From contig CAWIPO010000007.1 in the NCBI GenBank assembly GCA_963838095.1, forward strand, positions 434,001-498,000: DNA of 64,000 nucleotides, written 5' to 3'. Positions 1-7,452 of this stretch are shown here, one piece after another. The DNA is from CAWCGU01 sp963838095 (GTDB lineage Bacteria; Actinomycetota; Thermoleophilia; Solirubrobacterales; 70-9). Under the pieces are notes generated by a model that worked only from the letters and a program-made list of their open reading frames with translations, was not told the DNA's origin and did no database searches. Position numbers and translations under genes: made by a program. Position 1 is the first letter of the stretch; each line of letters begins with the position of its first letter.

Positions 1-2
1 TC

Positions 3-350
3 GCCTACACAATTGCCAAGTACGGGATGAGCCTCTGCACCCTCGGGATGGCGGAGGAGTTCCGCGACGACGGAATCGCCTTCAACTCGCTGTGGCCGCG
101 GACGATCATCGCTACCGCAGCGGTCCAGAATCTGCTCGGCGGCGACGAGGCGATGGCGCGCTCGCGAAAGCCCGAGATCTATGCCAACGCGGCGTACGCC
201 GTCCTTACCCGCCCGAGCCGCGAGGCGACCGGCAACTTCTACCTCTGCGAGGACGTGCTGGCGGAGGAAGGGGTGACCGACCTCTCGGACTACTCCTACG
301 GAGACAGCGACGCCGAGCTCGTCGTCGACCTGTTCGTCGACCATGTCTGA
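3..350 (+). CDS. HSDL2-like short-chain dehydrogenase, 5'-truncated by window edge
   Basis: The C-terminal ~115 residues of an NAD(P)-dependent SDR oxidoreductase. The first visible residues, AYTIAKYGMS, hold the catalytic YxxxK motif, and the frame is open to the window edge, so the Rossmann part lies outside. The run MAEEF...LWPRT...AAVQNLLGG...EIYANAAYAVL...TGNFYLCEDVL is very close to the SDR domain of hydroxysteroid dehydrogenase-like protein 2. The family works on lipid or fatty-acyl substrates; the exact substrate is unknown. Its stop overlaps the start of the next acyl-CoA dehydrogenase gene by 8 bases, so the two are probably co-translated in a fatty-acid or sterol degradation operon. 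Confidence 0.88.
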   Translation, partial: AYTIAKYGMSLCTLGMAEEFRDDGIAFNSLWPRTIIATAAVQNLLGGDEAMARSRKPEIYANAAYAVLTRPSREATGNFYLCEDVLAEEGVTDLSDYSYGDSDAELVVDLFVDHV

Positions 351-1527
351 GGCGCTTGCCGAGAAGGCGTCGCTGGCGCTCGTTCCGAGCGACGAGGAGC
401 GGCTGATGCGCGAGGCGGTGCGCTCGATCTGCGCCGACTTCGGGCCGAAGTACATGCGCGAGTGCACCGACGCCGACCGCCCGCCGACCGAGCTCTGGAA
501 CGCGCTCGGCGAGAAGGGCTACATCGGCGTCAACATCCCCGAGCAGTACGGCGGCGGCGGGCAGGGGATGTCGTCGCTGCAGGCGATCGCCGAGGAGATC
601 TCCGCCGCCGGCTGCTCGCTGCTGATGATGGTCGTCTCCCCCGCGATCGTCGGCTCGATCCTGACCCGGCACGGGACCGACGACCAGAGGCGCGACTGGC
701 TGCCGGGGATCGCCTCTGGCGCCACCCGCGTCGCGTTCGCGATCACCGAGCCCGGCGCTGGCTCGAACTCGCACAACATCTCCACCGCCGCCCGGAGATC
801 GAACGGTGGCTACGCCCTCCGCGGGACGAAGCAGTACATCTCCGCGGTCGAGGACTCGCAGGCGATCCTCGTCATCGCCCGAAAGCGCGAGGACGACGGC
901 TCGCTCGGTCTGCCGCTGCTGCTGCTTGTGGACTCCGACGCTCCGGGCTTGGAGCGCCAGCACATCCCCACCGCCCTGCGCGCCCCGGACAAGCAGTGGG
1001 AGCTTCACTTCGACGACGTCGAGGTGCCGGCCGATCGCTTGGTCGGCGAGTCCGAGCAGGTGGGACTGAAGGCCGCCTTCGACGGCCTGAACCCGGAGCG
1101 GATCATGGGCGCCGCGTTCTCCAACGGCGCGGCCCGGCTGGCGCTCGACCTCGCGTCCGCGTACGCACGAGAGCGCGTTGTCTGGTCCCAGCCGATCGGC
1201 GCCCACCAGGGGCTCTCGCACCCACTGGCGCAGGCAAAGATCGAGCATGAGCTGGCGCGGCTGATGACGCAGAAGGCGGCCGCGCTATACGACGCCGGCG
1301 CGCCGGCCGGCGAGGTGGCAAATATGGCCAAGTACGCCGCCGCCGAGGCGGCGATCAAGTGTGTCGACCAGGCGATCCAAACGCACGGCGGCAACGGCTT
1401 CGCGCTCGAGTACGGCCTGGCCGACCTCTACTGGGGCGTCCGCTTGGCCCGCACCGCGCCGGTCTCGCGCGAGATGATCCTCAACTACGTCGCCGAGCAC
1501 TCGCTCGGCCTCCCGCGCTCGTACTGA
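343..1527 (+). CDS. Acyl-CoA dehydrogenase (FadE-type)
   Basis: A 394-residue flavoprotein of the acyl-CoA dehydrogenase family, which oxidises acyl-CoA to trans-2-enoyl-CoA and passes electrons to ETF. The FAD/substrate motif AITEPGAGSNSHN lies near residues 133-145, and the C-terminal IQTHGGNGFALEYG helix is clear. The usual catalytic glutamate segment (EGT.EIQR) is replaced by RTAPVSREM. A glutamate at residue 252 (NPERIMG) sits where isovaleryl- and long-chain dehydrogenases keep their base on helix G, so activity is still plausible; that is inference. It starts at an ATG overlapping the upstream SDR. Full family length, intact. Confidence 0.92.
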   Translation: MSEALAEKASLALVPSDEERLMREAVRSICADFGPKYMRECTDADRPPTELWNALGEKGYIGVNIPEQYGGGGQGMSSLQAIAEEISAAGCSLLMMVVSPAIVGSILTRHGTDDQRRDWLPGIASGATRVAFAITEPGAGSNSHNISTAARRSNGGYALRGTKQYISAVEDSQAILVIARKREDDGSLGLPLLLLVDSDAPGLERQHIPTALRAPDKQWELHFDDVEVPADRLVGESEQVGLKAAFDGLNPERIMGAAFSNGAARLALDLASAYARERVVWSQPIGAHQGLSHPLAQAKIEHELARLMTQKAAALYDAGAPAGEVANMAKYAAAEAAIKCVDQAIQTHGGNGFALEYGLADLYWGVRLARTAPVSREMILNYVAEHSLGLPRSY

Positions 1528-1530
1528 CCG

Positions 1531-2202
1531 CTACAGCGCCTCCTGCCCGCGCGCGGCGAGCCGGCCCAACGTCGATCCGAGCGACTCGGGGGTCCAGTGG
1601 TCGGGGTCGGCCAGCAGCAGCCGCGCACCCGCCTCGCCGAGACTGACGACAACCTGGCCGACCAACCGCGCCTCGGCGTCGACCAGGTCGGGATCCTCTC
1701 CCGCGCTGCTCTGCGAAAGCCACGTGCGGGCGAGGACAGCCACGGCCTCCACCTGCTGCTCGCGGCCGCGCTGCACGCGCCGGGTCACCGCGGCGTTGCC
1801 GGCACCCTCGCCGAGGAAGATCACGCGGTAGGCCTGCGGTGAGTCGGCCACGGTCCGCAGGAAGGCCGTCATCCCCTCGACCAGGGTGGCCTCCGGATCG
1901 CTGAGGTCGCTGACGCTCGCCAGTGCCTCGGTGATCTCGCTGAGGACTCGCTCCTCCTCACGGCGAAGCAGGGCGTTGAACAGCTCCTGCTTGCTCGGGA
2001 AGCAGTCGTAGACCACAGGCTTCGTAACGCCGGCCGCCTCTGCGATCGCATCCATCGAGGTGCCTTCGTAACCGCCGACGAGGAAGAGCTCGAAGGCCGC
2101 ATCGAGCACCATCGGCCGCCGCCGCTCGGGTCCGAGGTGCTCGGCCCTGGAGCGTGGCCCGCCGCTTTTCAGATCCGTCCCTGTCGCCCTCGGCACACTC
2201 AC
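1531..2202 (-). CDS. TetR family transcriptional regulator
   Basis: A 223-residue TetR/AcrR repressor. The N-terminal helix-turn-helix covers roughly residues 30-75 (LDAAFELFLVGGYEGTSMDAI, then GVTKPVVYDCFPSKQELF), followed by an all-helical ligand domain. A GTG start at 2202 is used here; a second in-frame GTG two codons on has better spacing from an AGGAAG-like ribosome site. It is divergent from the SCP2-acyl-CoA dehydrogenase pair, and two matching palindromes lie in the 62-bp gap, so it likely represses that operon and itself. The ligand may be an acyl-CoA or lipid; this is inferred from the neighbours only. Confidence 0.9.
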   Translation of the reverse strand: MSVPRATGTDLKSGGPRSRAEHLGPERRRPMVLDAAFELFLVGGYEGTSMDAIAEAAGVTKPVVYDCFPSKQELFNALLRREEERVLSEITEALASVSDLSDPEATLVEGMTAFLRTVADSPQAYRVIFLGEGAGNAAVTRRVQRGREQQVEAVAVLARTWLSQSSAGEDPDLVDAEARLVGQVVVSLGEAGARLLLADPDHWTPESLGSTLGRLAARGQEAL

Positions 2203-2205
2203 TTC

Positions 2206-2238
2206 CTACCTATGGTAGCTTTTTCCTACTGTTGGTAG
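2206..2238. promoter_or_regulatory. Paired TetR operator (two CTACY-N3-GGTAG palindromes)
   Basis: Two copies of the same short palindrome: CTACCTATGGTAG at 2206-2218 and CTACTGTTGGTAG at 2226-2238. Their centres are exactly 20 bp apart, about two helical turns, so two repressor dimers could bind the same face of the DNA. The site lies between the divergent TetR gene and the SCP2 gene. It is locally AT-rich in a GC-rich region, as expected for a promoter. Confidence 0.7.
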
Positions 2239-2264
2239 CAACTAGACCCTTTCAGGAGGCTTCA

Positions 2265-2816
2265 ATGACCGACGCCGAGAACGGCACCGACACCGAGACC
2301 ACCGACGCCGAGCCGACCCCCGACGCCGCGGCCGCGGTCGCCGACGCGGGCGCCCTCGGCGACGTCGACCCGGACCAGCTCGCCGCCCTGGTCGCCGGTG
2401 CGAGCGACGAAATGCTCGCCGAGGGGATGCAGAACGCGGAGAACCGCAAGAACGTCCTCGACGAGATCTTTCGCCGCATGACCGAGCACGTCAACTCCGA
2501 CGCCGCCAAGAATGTCGATGCGGTCGTCCACTTCAAGATCACCGACCGCCCGGATGGTGGCGAGGACGTCTACGAGGCCGTGATCAAGGAAGGCGCGGTG
2601 ACGGTGAACGACGAGGGAACGCAGGACCCCCGTGTCGCTTTCACGATCGGGCCGGTCGACTTCCTTCGCCTGGTCAGCGGCAACGCCGCCGGGCCGATGC
2701 TGTTCATGGCCGGGAAGCTGAAGATCGAGGGCGACATGATGTTCGCCGCCCAGATCACGAGCCTGTTCACGATCCCCGGCAGCGGCCAATCGGCGACGCC
2801 GGGAGCGCCCGCCTGA
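2265..2816 (+). CDS. SCP2 sterol-binding domain protein
   Basis: A 183-residue soluble protein. The first ~60 residues are acidic, Ala/Thr-rich and probably disordered; residues ~65-175 form an SCP2 (sterol carrier protein 2) fold, seen in VVHFKITDRPDGG...YEAVIKEGAVTVNDEG...VAFTIGPVDFLRLVSG...MLFMAGKLKIEGDMMFA. SCP2 proteins bind sterols or fatty acyl-CoAs and hand them to enzymes. The ATG at 2265 is chosen because AGGAGG sits 6 bases upstream and because the TetR operator would otherwise fall inside the gene. The acyl-CoA dehydrogenase at 2852 follows directly, so the pair looks like one TetR-controlled lipid operon. Confidence 0.88.
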   Translation: MTDAENGTDTETTDAEPTPDAAAAVADAGALGDVDPDQLAALVAGASDEMLAEGMQNAENRKNVLDEIFRRMTEHVNSDAAKNVDAVVHFKITDRPDGGEDVYEAVIKEGAVTVNDEGTQDPRVAFTIGPVDFLRLVSGNAAGPMLFMAGKLKIEGDMMFAAQITSLFTIPGSGQSATPGAPA

Positions 2817-2851
2817 CCGCGGGCGAGAGACGAAGGAGCGAGGCACGAGCC

Positions 2852-4132
2852 ATGGCGACCGACACCGCCACGCAGGCCGCAGACCAGGCGGCGGAGCAGA
2901 TGGGGTTCCAGATGGGCCAGTCGAACTTCTCGATGGAGCTCTCCGACGACCAGAAGGAGATCCGCGACTGGGCGCACGGGTTCGCCGAGAAGGTGATCCG
3001 CCCGGCCGCCGCCGAGTGGGACGAGCGGGAGGAAACGCCCTGGCCGATCATCCAGGAGGCGGCGAAAATCGGCCTCTACGGGTTCGAGGCGCTGGCGCAG
3101 TTCTGGACAGACCCCTCGGGGCTGGCGTTGCCGCTGGTCAACGAAGAGCTCTTCTGGGGCGACGCCGGAATCGGGATGTCGATCTTCGGCACCTCGCTCG
3201 CCGTCGCGGCGATCTACTCCTCCGGCACGCCGGAACAGCTGCTCGAGTGGGTGCCGCAGTGCTTCGGAACGCCGGACGACCCGAAGGTCGCCTCGTTCTG
3301 CTCGTCGGAGCCCGACGCGGGCTCGGACGTTTCGGCGATCCGCACGACCGCCAAGTACGACGAGAAAACCGACGAGTGGGTGATCAACGGCCAGAAGGCG
3401 TGGGCCACCAACGGCGGAATTGCCGACGTCCACGTCGTGATCGCCTCGGTTGACCGTGAGCTGGGCTCGCGCGGGCACGCCGGGTTCGTGATCCCACCGG
3501 GGACGAAGGGCTGCGAGCAGGGCGCGAAGGTGAAGAAGCACGGCATCCGCGCCTCGCACACCGCCGACGTCCACCTCGACGACTGCCGGATTCCGGCGAG
3601 CTGCGTGCTCGGCGGCAAGGAGAAGCTGGACGAGCGCCTCGCCAAGGCACGCGAGGGCGAGAGCTCACGCGGCCAGGCGGCGATGCGCACTTTCGAGGTC
3701 TCGCGTCCGACCGTCGGAGCACAGGCGTTGGGCATCGCTCGCGCGGCGTACGAGTACGCGCTGGACTACGCCAAGGAGCGGCAGCAGTTCGGGCGCGCGA
3801 TCATCGAGAACCAGGCGATCGCGTTCACCCTCGCCGACATGAAGATGGAGATCGACGCCGCGCGGCTGCTCGTGTGGCGCGCCTCGTGGATGGGCCGCAA
3901 CGGCCACGACTTCAACAACGCCGAGGGCTCGATGTCGAAGCTGAAGGCCGGCGAGGTCGCGGTGTGGGCGACCGAGCGAGCGATCCAGATCCTCGGTGGC
4001 AACGGCTACACCCGCGAGTTCCCCGTCGAGCGCATGCACCGCGACGCGAAGATCTACACGATCTTCGAGGGCACCTCGGAGATCCAGCGGCTGGTGATCA
4101 GCCGCGCGATCTCAGGCGTGCACATTCGCTAG
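2852..4132 (+). CDS. Acyl-CoA dehydrogenase, canonical active site
   Basis: A 426-residue acyl-CoA dehydrogenase catalysing alpha,beta-dehydrogenation of an acyl-CoA with FAD. It shows SSEPDAGSDVSAI in the middle domain, QILGGNGYTREFPVERMHRDAKIY, and the catalytic glutamate in IFEGTSEIQRL (about Glu406), so it is expected to be active. The gene follows the SCP2 protein after 35 bases, in the same direction, and shares its TetR-controlled promoter. The substrate cannot be read from sequence; a fatty acid or sterol side chain fits the SCP2 partner. Its stop overlaps that of the convergent P450. Confidence 0.93.
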   Translation: MATDTATQAADQAAEQMGFQMGQSNFSMELSDDQKEIRDWAHGFAEKVIRPAAAEWDEREETPWPIIQEAAKIGLYGFEALAQFWTDPSGLALPLVNEELFWGDAGIGMSIFGTSLAVAAIYSSGTPEQLLEWVPQCFGTPDDPKVASFCSSEPDAGSDVSAIRTTAKYDEKTDEWVINGQKAWATNGGIADVHVVIASVDRELGSRGHAGFVIPPGTKGCEQGAKVKKHGIRASHTADVHLDDCRIPASCVLGGKEKLDERLAKAREGESSRGQAAMRTFEVSRPTVGAQALGIARAAYEYALDYAKERQQFGRAIIENQAIAFTLADMKMEIDAARLLVWRASWMGRNGHDFNNAEGSMSKLKAGEVAVWATERAIQILGGNGYTREFPVERMHRDAKIYTIFEGTSEIQRLVISRAISGVHIR

Positions 4133-5466
4133 ACGGCAAGCGCGGCTTCCGTCGCCGTAGGCCTGGCCCGGTCCAGGCGCCGCTCGACGACCACCGGCGT
4201 CCCGTGCTTCGGAGCGACGGTGATCCCTCGCAGCACGATCGGGTCCGGCTGCGGCCGCGCGGCTCGCATCTCGACGCTGGTGACGACGATCCGGATCACC
4301 TCCGCCATCTCGGCCTGGGCGAGCGCGGCACCGATGCAGCGGCGGATGCCGCCACCGAAGGGAAGCCAGGAGTAGGACTCGGCCTCCTCCTCGAGGAAGC
4401 GCTCGGGCCGGAACTCGGTGGCCCGCGGATAGAGGTCTTCGCGCATGTGCACCAGCGCGATGCCTGGATAGACCCGAATGCCCGCGGGCAGCTCCCAGCC
4501 GGCAACGACACGCGGCTCGGCAAGCGTTCGCTCGGCGGCGTCGATCACCGGCCGCAGGCGCAGGCTCTCGGTCGCGACCGCGTTCAGGTAATCGTCGCCG
4601 CCATTCTCCAGCTCCTCGCGCAGCCGGGCCAGCGGGCGCGGGTTGCGCAGCAGCAGGTCGAAGGCGAAGGCGAGCCCGGTCGCGGTGGTCTCGTGTCCGG
4701 CGGCGAGCATCGTCATCAGCTCGTCGCGCAGCTCCGCGTCGCTCATCGCGTTCCCCTCCTCATCGCGGGCCCGGAGCAGCAGCGAGAGGACGTCTGTGCG
4801 CTCGTCGAGGTCGGGCGCGTCGCGGCGGAGTGAGATCTCCTCGTAGAGCAGCGCATCGGCGGCGGCAAGTCGCCTCTGAAGCCTGCCCCACGGGCTCCAC
4901 GCGCCGAAGTCGCGTTGCAGGAACTGGGGGAAGAAGAACGCCCAGGACGTGTCGACCACGGCCATTAACGCGGCGCGGAGCTGCTCGACGCGGCGCGGCT
5001 CGGTGACCCCGAAGACCGCACGGCAGATGACATCGAAGGTGAGCGTGCGCATGCGGTCGCGGATCGGAAAGGGGACGTCGAGCGGCCACCGCGCGACCTC
5101 GGCCTCTGCCACCTCGCGAATCACCTCCCGGAAGGCAACGACGGCGGAACCCTGGAACGGCGGCAGCAGCAACCGTCTTTGGCGCAGGTGCTCGGGACCG
5201 TCAAGCACCAGCACCGAGTTCGGACCAAGCACGGGTGAGAGCGGCGAGTTCGCCTCCCCGGCGAGCAGCGCCGACTGATCACCGGTGAAGAGGCCGCGGA
5301 TTTCGGCGGGGTTGGCGACGTAGACGCCGGTGCCGAAGACCGGCAGGCGGACCGTGAAGACGTCGCCGTAGCGGCGATGCCAGTCGAGCAACACGTCGAG
5401 CGGGCGACGGGCAAAGCGGAACCCGTTGACCACGGCGGGAACACGGGGACCCGGAGGTAGAGTCAC
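4129..5466 (-). CDS. Cytochrome P450
   Basis: A 445-residue soluble haem-thiolate monooxygenase. Visible signatures are the I-helix oxygen-activation motif AGHETTATG, the K-helix ExxR in ESLRLRP, and the haem-binding loop FGGGIRRCIG with the cysteine ligand. The start is taken at a GTG giving VTLPPGPRVP, the usual Pro-rich beginning of this P450 group (CYP110/CYP135-like); an ATG 27 bases further upstream is also possible. No ferredoxin or reductase gene is adjacent, so electron donors must be elsewhere. The substrate is unknown; fatty acids or terpenoids are common for this group. Confidence 0.92.
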   Translation of the reverse strand: MTLPPGPRVPAVVNGFRFARRPLDVLLDWHRRYGDVFTVRLPVFGTGVYVANPAEIRGLFTGDQSALLAGEANSPLSPVLGPNSVLVLDGPEHLRQRRLLLPPFQGSAVVAFREVIREVAEAEVARWPLDVPFPIRDRMRTLTFDVICRAVFGVTEPRRVEQLRAALMAVVDTSWAFFFPQFLQRDFGAWSPWGRLQRRLAAADALLYEEISLRRDAPDLDERTDVLSLLLRARDEEGNAMSDAELRDELMTMLAAGHETTATGLAFAFDLLLRNPRPLARLREELENGGDDYLNAVATESLRLRPVIDAAERTLAEPRVVAGWELPAGIRVYPGIALVHMREDLYPRATEFRPERFLEEEAESYSWLPFGGGIRRCIGAALAQAEMAEVIRIVVTSVEMRAARPQPDPIVLRGITVAPKHGTPVVVERRLDRARPTATEAALAV

Positions 5467-5473
5467 CCGGGCA

Positions 5474-5905
5474 TTGTCACACCTCGACCACATCCGCTCC
5501 TACTACGAGGCGCTGAACACCGGCGACGCCGACCTCGTCGCCTCGCACTTCACGGACGACGCGACCCACTACTACACACGGCTCGGCCCGCACCACGGGC
5601 GTGAGATCGCCGAGAACGCGCGCTGGGGCGTCGAGACCATCGACGGCCAGTGGTGGTACGAGCACGGAATCGAGTCCGGCGACGAGGCCGTGATCGAGTG
5701 GACGATGACCTGGCGCGACCCGAAGTCGGGCGAGCAGCGGCTGAACCGCGGCACCGAATGGTTCCGGCTCGAGGACGGGAAGATCGCCGAGGTGCGCGCC
5801 TACCACCATGGCGACCGCAAGAACCCCATGGGGGATCTGCTCGGGTTCGACCACGCGGGACGCGGCCACACGACAATGGCCGACTGGAAGCCGCCACAGC
5901 GCTGA
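5474..5905 (+). CDS. SnoaL/NTF2-like domain protein
   Basis: A ~143-residue alpha+beta barrel of the NTF2-like superfamily. HLDHIRSYYEALNTGDADLVASHFTDDATHYYTRLG is the typical N-terminal helix and cone entrance, and EWFRLEDGKIAEVRAYHH the C-terminal strands. Members are isomerases, dehydratases or ligand binders; no function can be assigned here. The start is uncertain: TTG at 5474 gives the family-typical SHLDHIR beginning, while ATG at 5426 would overlap the P450 gene. With the TTG start only 7 bases separate it from the divergent P450, so the two share a promoter region and may act together. Confidence 0.8.
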   Translation: MSHLDHIRSYYEALNTGDADLVASHFTDDATHYYTRLGPHHGREIAENARWGVETIDGQWWYEHGIESGDEAVIEWTMTWRDPKSGEQRLNRGTEWFRLEDGKIAEVRAYHHGDRKNPMGDLLGFDHAGRGHTTMADWKPPQR

Positions 5906-5914
5906 GCGGGCACG

Positions 5915-6349
5915 TCAGGCGGGGTTCAGCTCGCTCAGTAGCGTCCTTACTCGGTCCTCGATCTCGTCGCGGATGCGGCGCACCGTCTCGATGTCCTTCC
6001 CCTTCGGATCCTCGAGCTCCCAGTCCTCGTAGCGCTTCCCGGGATAGATCGGACACGCATCGCCGCATCCCATCGTGATCACCGCATCAGCCGCGCGAAC
6101 AGCGTCGTCGGTCAGCGGCTTTGGGAACTCATGCGAGAGGTCGACTCCGACCTCGGCCATCGCCTCGACGGTCGTGCCGGAAATGGAGTCAGCGGGCTCC
6201 GAGCCCGCGGAGCGAACGCTGACACTGCCGCCGGCGAGCTTGTGGAGGAGCCCCGCCGCCATCTGGCTGCGCCCTTGGTTGTGGACGCAAACGAACAACA
6301 CCTCCGGCACATCGTCGTCGCGTTCGGCCGCGCCCACGATCGGGATCAT
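5915..6349 (-). CDS. arsC: Arsenate reductase, low-molecular-weight phosphatase type
   Basis: A 144-residue protein of the LMW tyrosine phosphatase/arsenate reductase family. The anion loop is CVHNQGRS (Cys21, Arg27), and WELEDPKGKD supplies the conserved Asp-Pro. The MGCGDACPIYPG segment matches actinobacterial mycothiol/mycoredoxin-dependent ArsC rather than the thioredoxin-coupled type with its spaced Cys82/Cys89 relay; that assignment is from family knowledge. It reduces arsenate to arsenite in the cytoplasm. It is divergent from arsR across a short AT-rich operator. A GTG at 6310 (MPEVLFVC) is an alternative start. Confidence 0.92.
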   Translation of the reverse strand: MIPIVGAAERDDDVPEVLFVCVHNQGRSQMAAGLLHKLAGGSVSVRSAGSEPADSISGTTVEAMAEVGVDLSHEFPKPLTDDAVRAADAVITMGCGDACPIYPGKRYEDWELEDPKGKDIETVRRIRDEIEDRVRTLLSELNPA

Positions 6350-6354
6350 ATTCC

Positions 6355-6393
6355 ATTGATGATTATCTCTTTAATTGATACTCTTATATCGAT
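6355..6393. promoter_or_regulatory. Probable ArsR operator/divergent ars promoter
   Basis: A sharply AT-rich stretch between divergent arsC and arsR. ATTGAT occurs twice, at 6355 and 6374, 19 bp apart, and the second copy opens an imperfect inverted repeat (ATTGATAC, 6374-6381; ATATCGAT, 6386-6393; 6 of 8 positions pair). This resembles the ATCAA/TTGAT dyads bound by ArsR/SmtB proteins. A GATAAT on the minus strand could be the arsC -10 box. Binding is inferred from position and symmetry. Confidence 0.6.
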
Positions 6394-6745
6394 GGCTGTC
6401 GATTTGGAGCTTTCGCCTAAGCAGAAGCGCCCAGTCGGTGAGCCGTGCTGCAAACCGGTCGCCTATCCGGACATCGAGCGCGCGAAGGCGGAGCGAATCG
6501 CGGCGATTGCCAAGGCACTCGGGGACCCGATCAGGATGCAACTGGTCGATGTGCTGCGCCAACACGCAGGCGAGGTCTGCGTTTGCGAGCTCGTTCCGCT
6601 GTTCGACCTCTCGCAGCCCACTGTCTCGCATCACCTAAAGGTCCTGCGGGAGGCAGGGATCGTCGGCTCGGAACGCCGCGGGCTCTGGGCCTACTACTAC
6701 GTAAACCCGGATGCGATGGAGGAGCTGGGCACATGGCTGAGTTGA
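6392..6745 (+). CDS. arsR: ArsR family arsenite-responsive repressor
   Basis: A 117-residue winged-helix repressor. The DNA-binding helices are DLSQPTVSHHLKVLREAGIV. Candidate arsenite ligands are the N-terminal pair Cys19-Cys20 (GEPCCKP), as in the Corynebacterium ArsR whose site uses an N-terminal Cys pair, and Cys63/Cys65 in the VCVCEL box. The ATG at 6392 is chosen; an in-frame ATG at 6359 would read through the operator. It overlaps arsM by 13 bases, giving a coupled arsR-arsM-oxidase unit that should be de-repressed by arsenite. Confidence 0.93.
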   Translation: MAVDLELSPKQKRPVGEPCCKPVAYPDIERAKAERIAAIAKALGDPIRMQLVDVLRQHAGEVCVCELVPLFDLSQPTVSHHLKVLREAGIVGSERRGLWAYYYVNPDAMEELGTWLS

Positions 6746-7452
6746 AGACCAAGGACGAGATCCGCGAGGCGGTCCGTGATCGATACGCGGCGTCGGCAAT
6801 CGGTGCGGCTACCACCGATTCCGGCTGCTGCGGGTCCAGCGAAGGCTCCTGCGGCTGCGGCGATACGGATTCGGTATCGAGCTCGTGGGGCTGCGGCAAC
6901 CCCTTAGCAGTCGCGGAATTGGAGCCCGGCGAGACCGTGCTCGACCTGGGCTCCGGAGGCGGCGATGATGTCCTGCTCTCCGCCGCTCGGGTGGGGCCGA
7001 CCGGCCAGGCATATGGCGTCGACATGACCGACGAGATGCTCGAGCTCGCGCGCACCAAGCAGCGACGCGCAGGTGTCGAGAACGTCGAGTTCCTGAAGGG
7101 CACGATCGAGCATGTCCCGCTTCCCGATGACTCGGTGGACGCGGTGATATCCAACTGTGTCATCAATCTCTCGGCCGACAAGTCCGCCGTCTTAGCCGAA
7201 GCAGCGCGGGTGCTGCGCCCCGGGGGGCGCTTTGCAGTCACCGATATCGTCGCTGACGACGACATGGACGAGCTCACGCGACGCGACATGCAGCAGTGGG
7301 CCGGATGCGTCGCTGGGGCGCTTACCGAGCGCGAGTTCCGTCGCCGGCTCGCCGCGGCGGGCTTCGAGCAAATCGAGCTTCGTGAGACGCATCGCGTGCA
7401 CGAGCACGCCGGATCGGCGATCGTCCGCGCGCGAGTTCCAGAGGCCCGATGA
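6733..7452 (+). CDS. arsM: Arsenite S-adenosylmethionine methyltransferase
   Basis: A 239-residue class I methyltransferase that methylates arsenite to mono-, di- and trimethyl species. The SAM loop is VLDLGSGGGDD (about residues 69-79), followed by GVDMTDEMLELA. The ArsM hallmark SNCVINLS contains Cys142; Cys192 (AGCVAGAL) and cysteines in the N-terminal GCCGSSEGSCGCG and WGCGNP stretches can bind As(III). The start overlaps arsR and the stop overlaps the next gene (ATGA), so translation is coupled on both sides. No efflux pump (acr3, arsB) is visible here, so methylation may be the main disposal route encoded locally. Confidence 0.94.
   Translation: MAELKTKDEIREAVRDRYAASAIGAATTDSGCCGSSEGSCGCGDTDSVSSSWGCGNPLAVAELEPGETVLDLGSGGGDDVLLSAARVGPTGQAYGVDMTDEMLELARTKQRRAGVENVEFLKGTIEHVPLPDDSVDAVISNCVINLSADKSAVLAEAARVLRPGGRFAVTDIVADDDMDELTRRDMQQWAGCVAGALTEREFRRRLAAAGFEQIELRETHRVHEHAGSAIVRARVPEAR

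Noticed and set aside
205..1248. Long antisense open frame over the first acyl-CoA dehydrogenase
   Set aside because: Arg/Gly/Leu-rich shadow translation typical of GC-rich DNA; no family motif, no ribosome site, and the plus-strand gene is clearly real.
6384..6389. TTATAT as the arsR -10 box
   Set aside because: It lies 3-8 bases before the chosen ATG, so transcription would start inside the gene; an upstream -10 or the other start would be needed.
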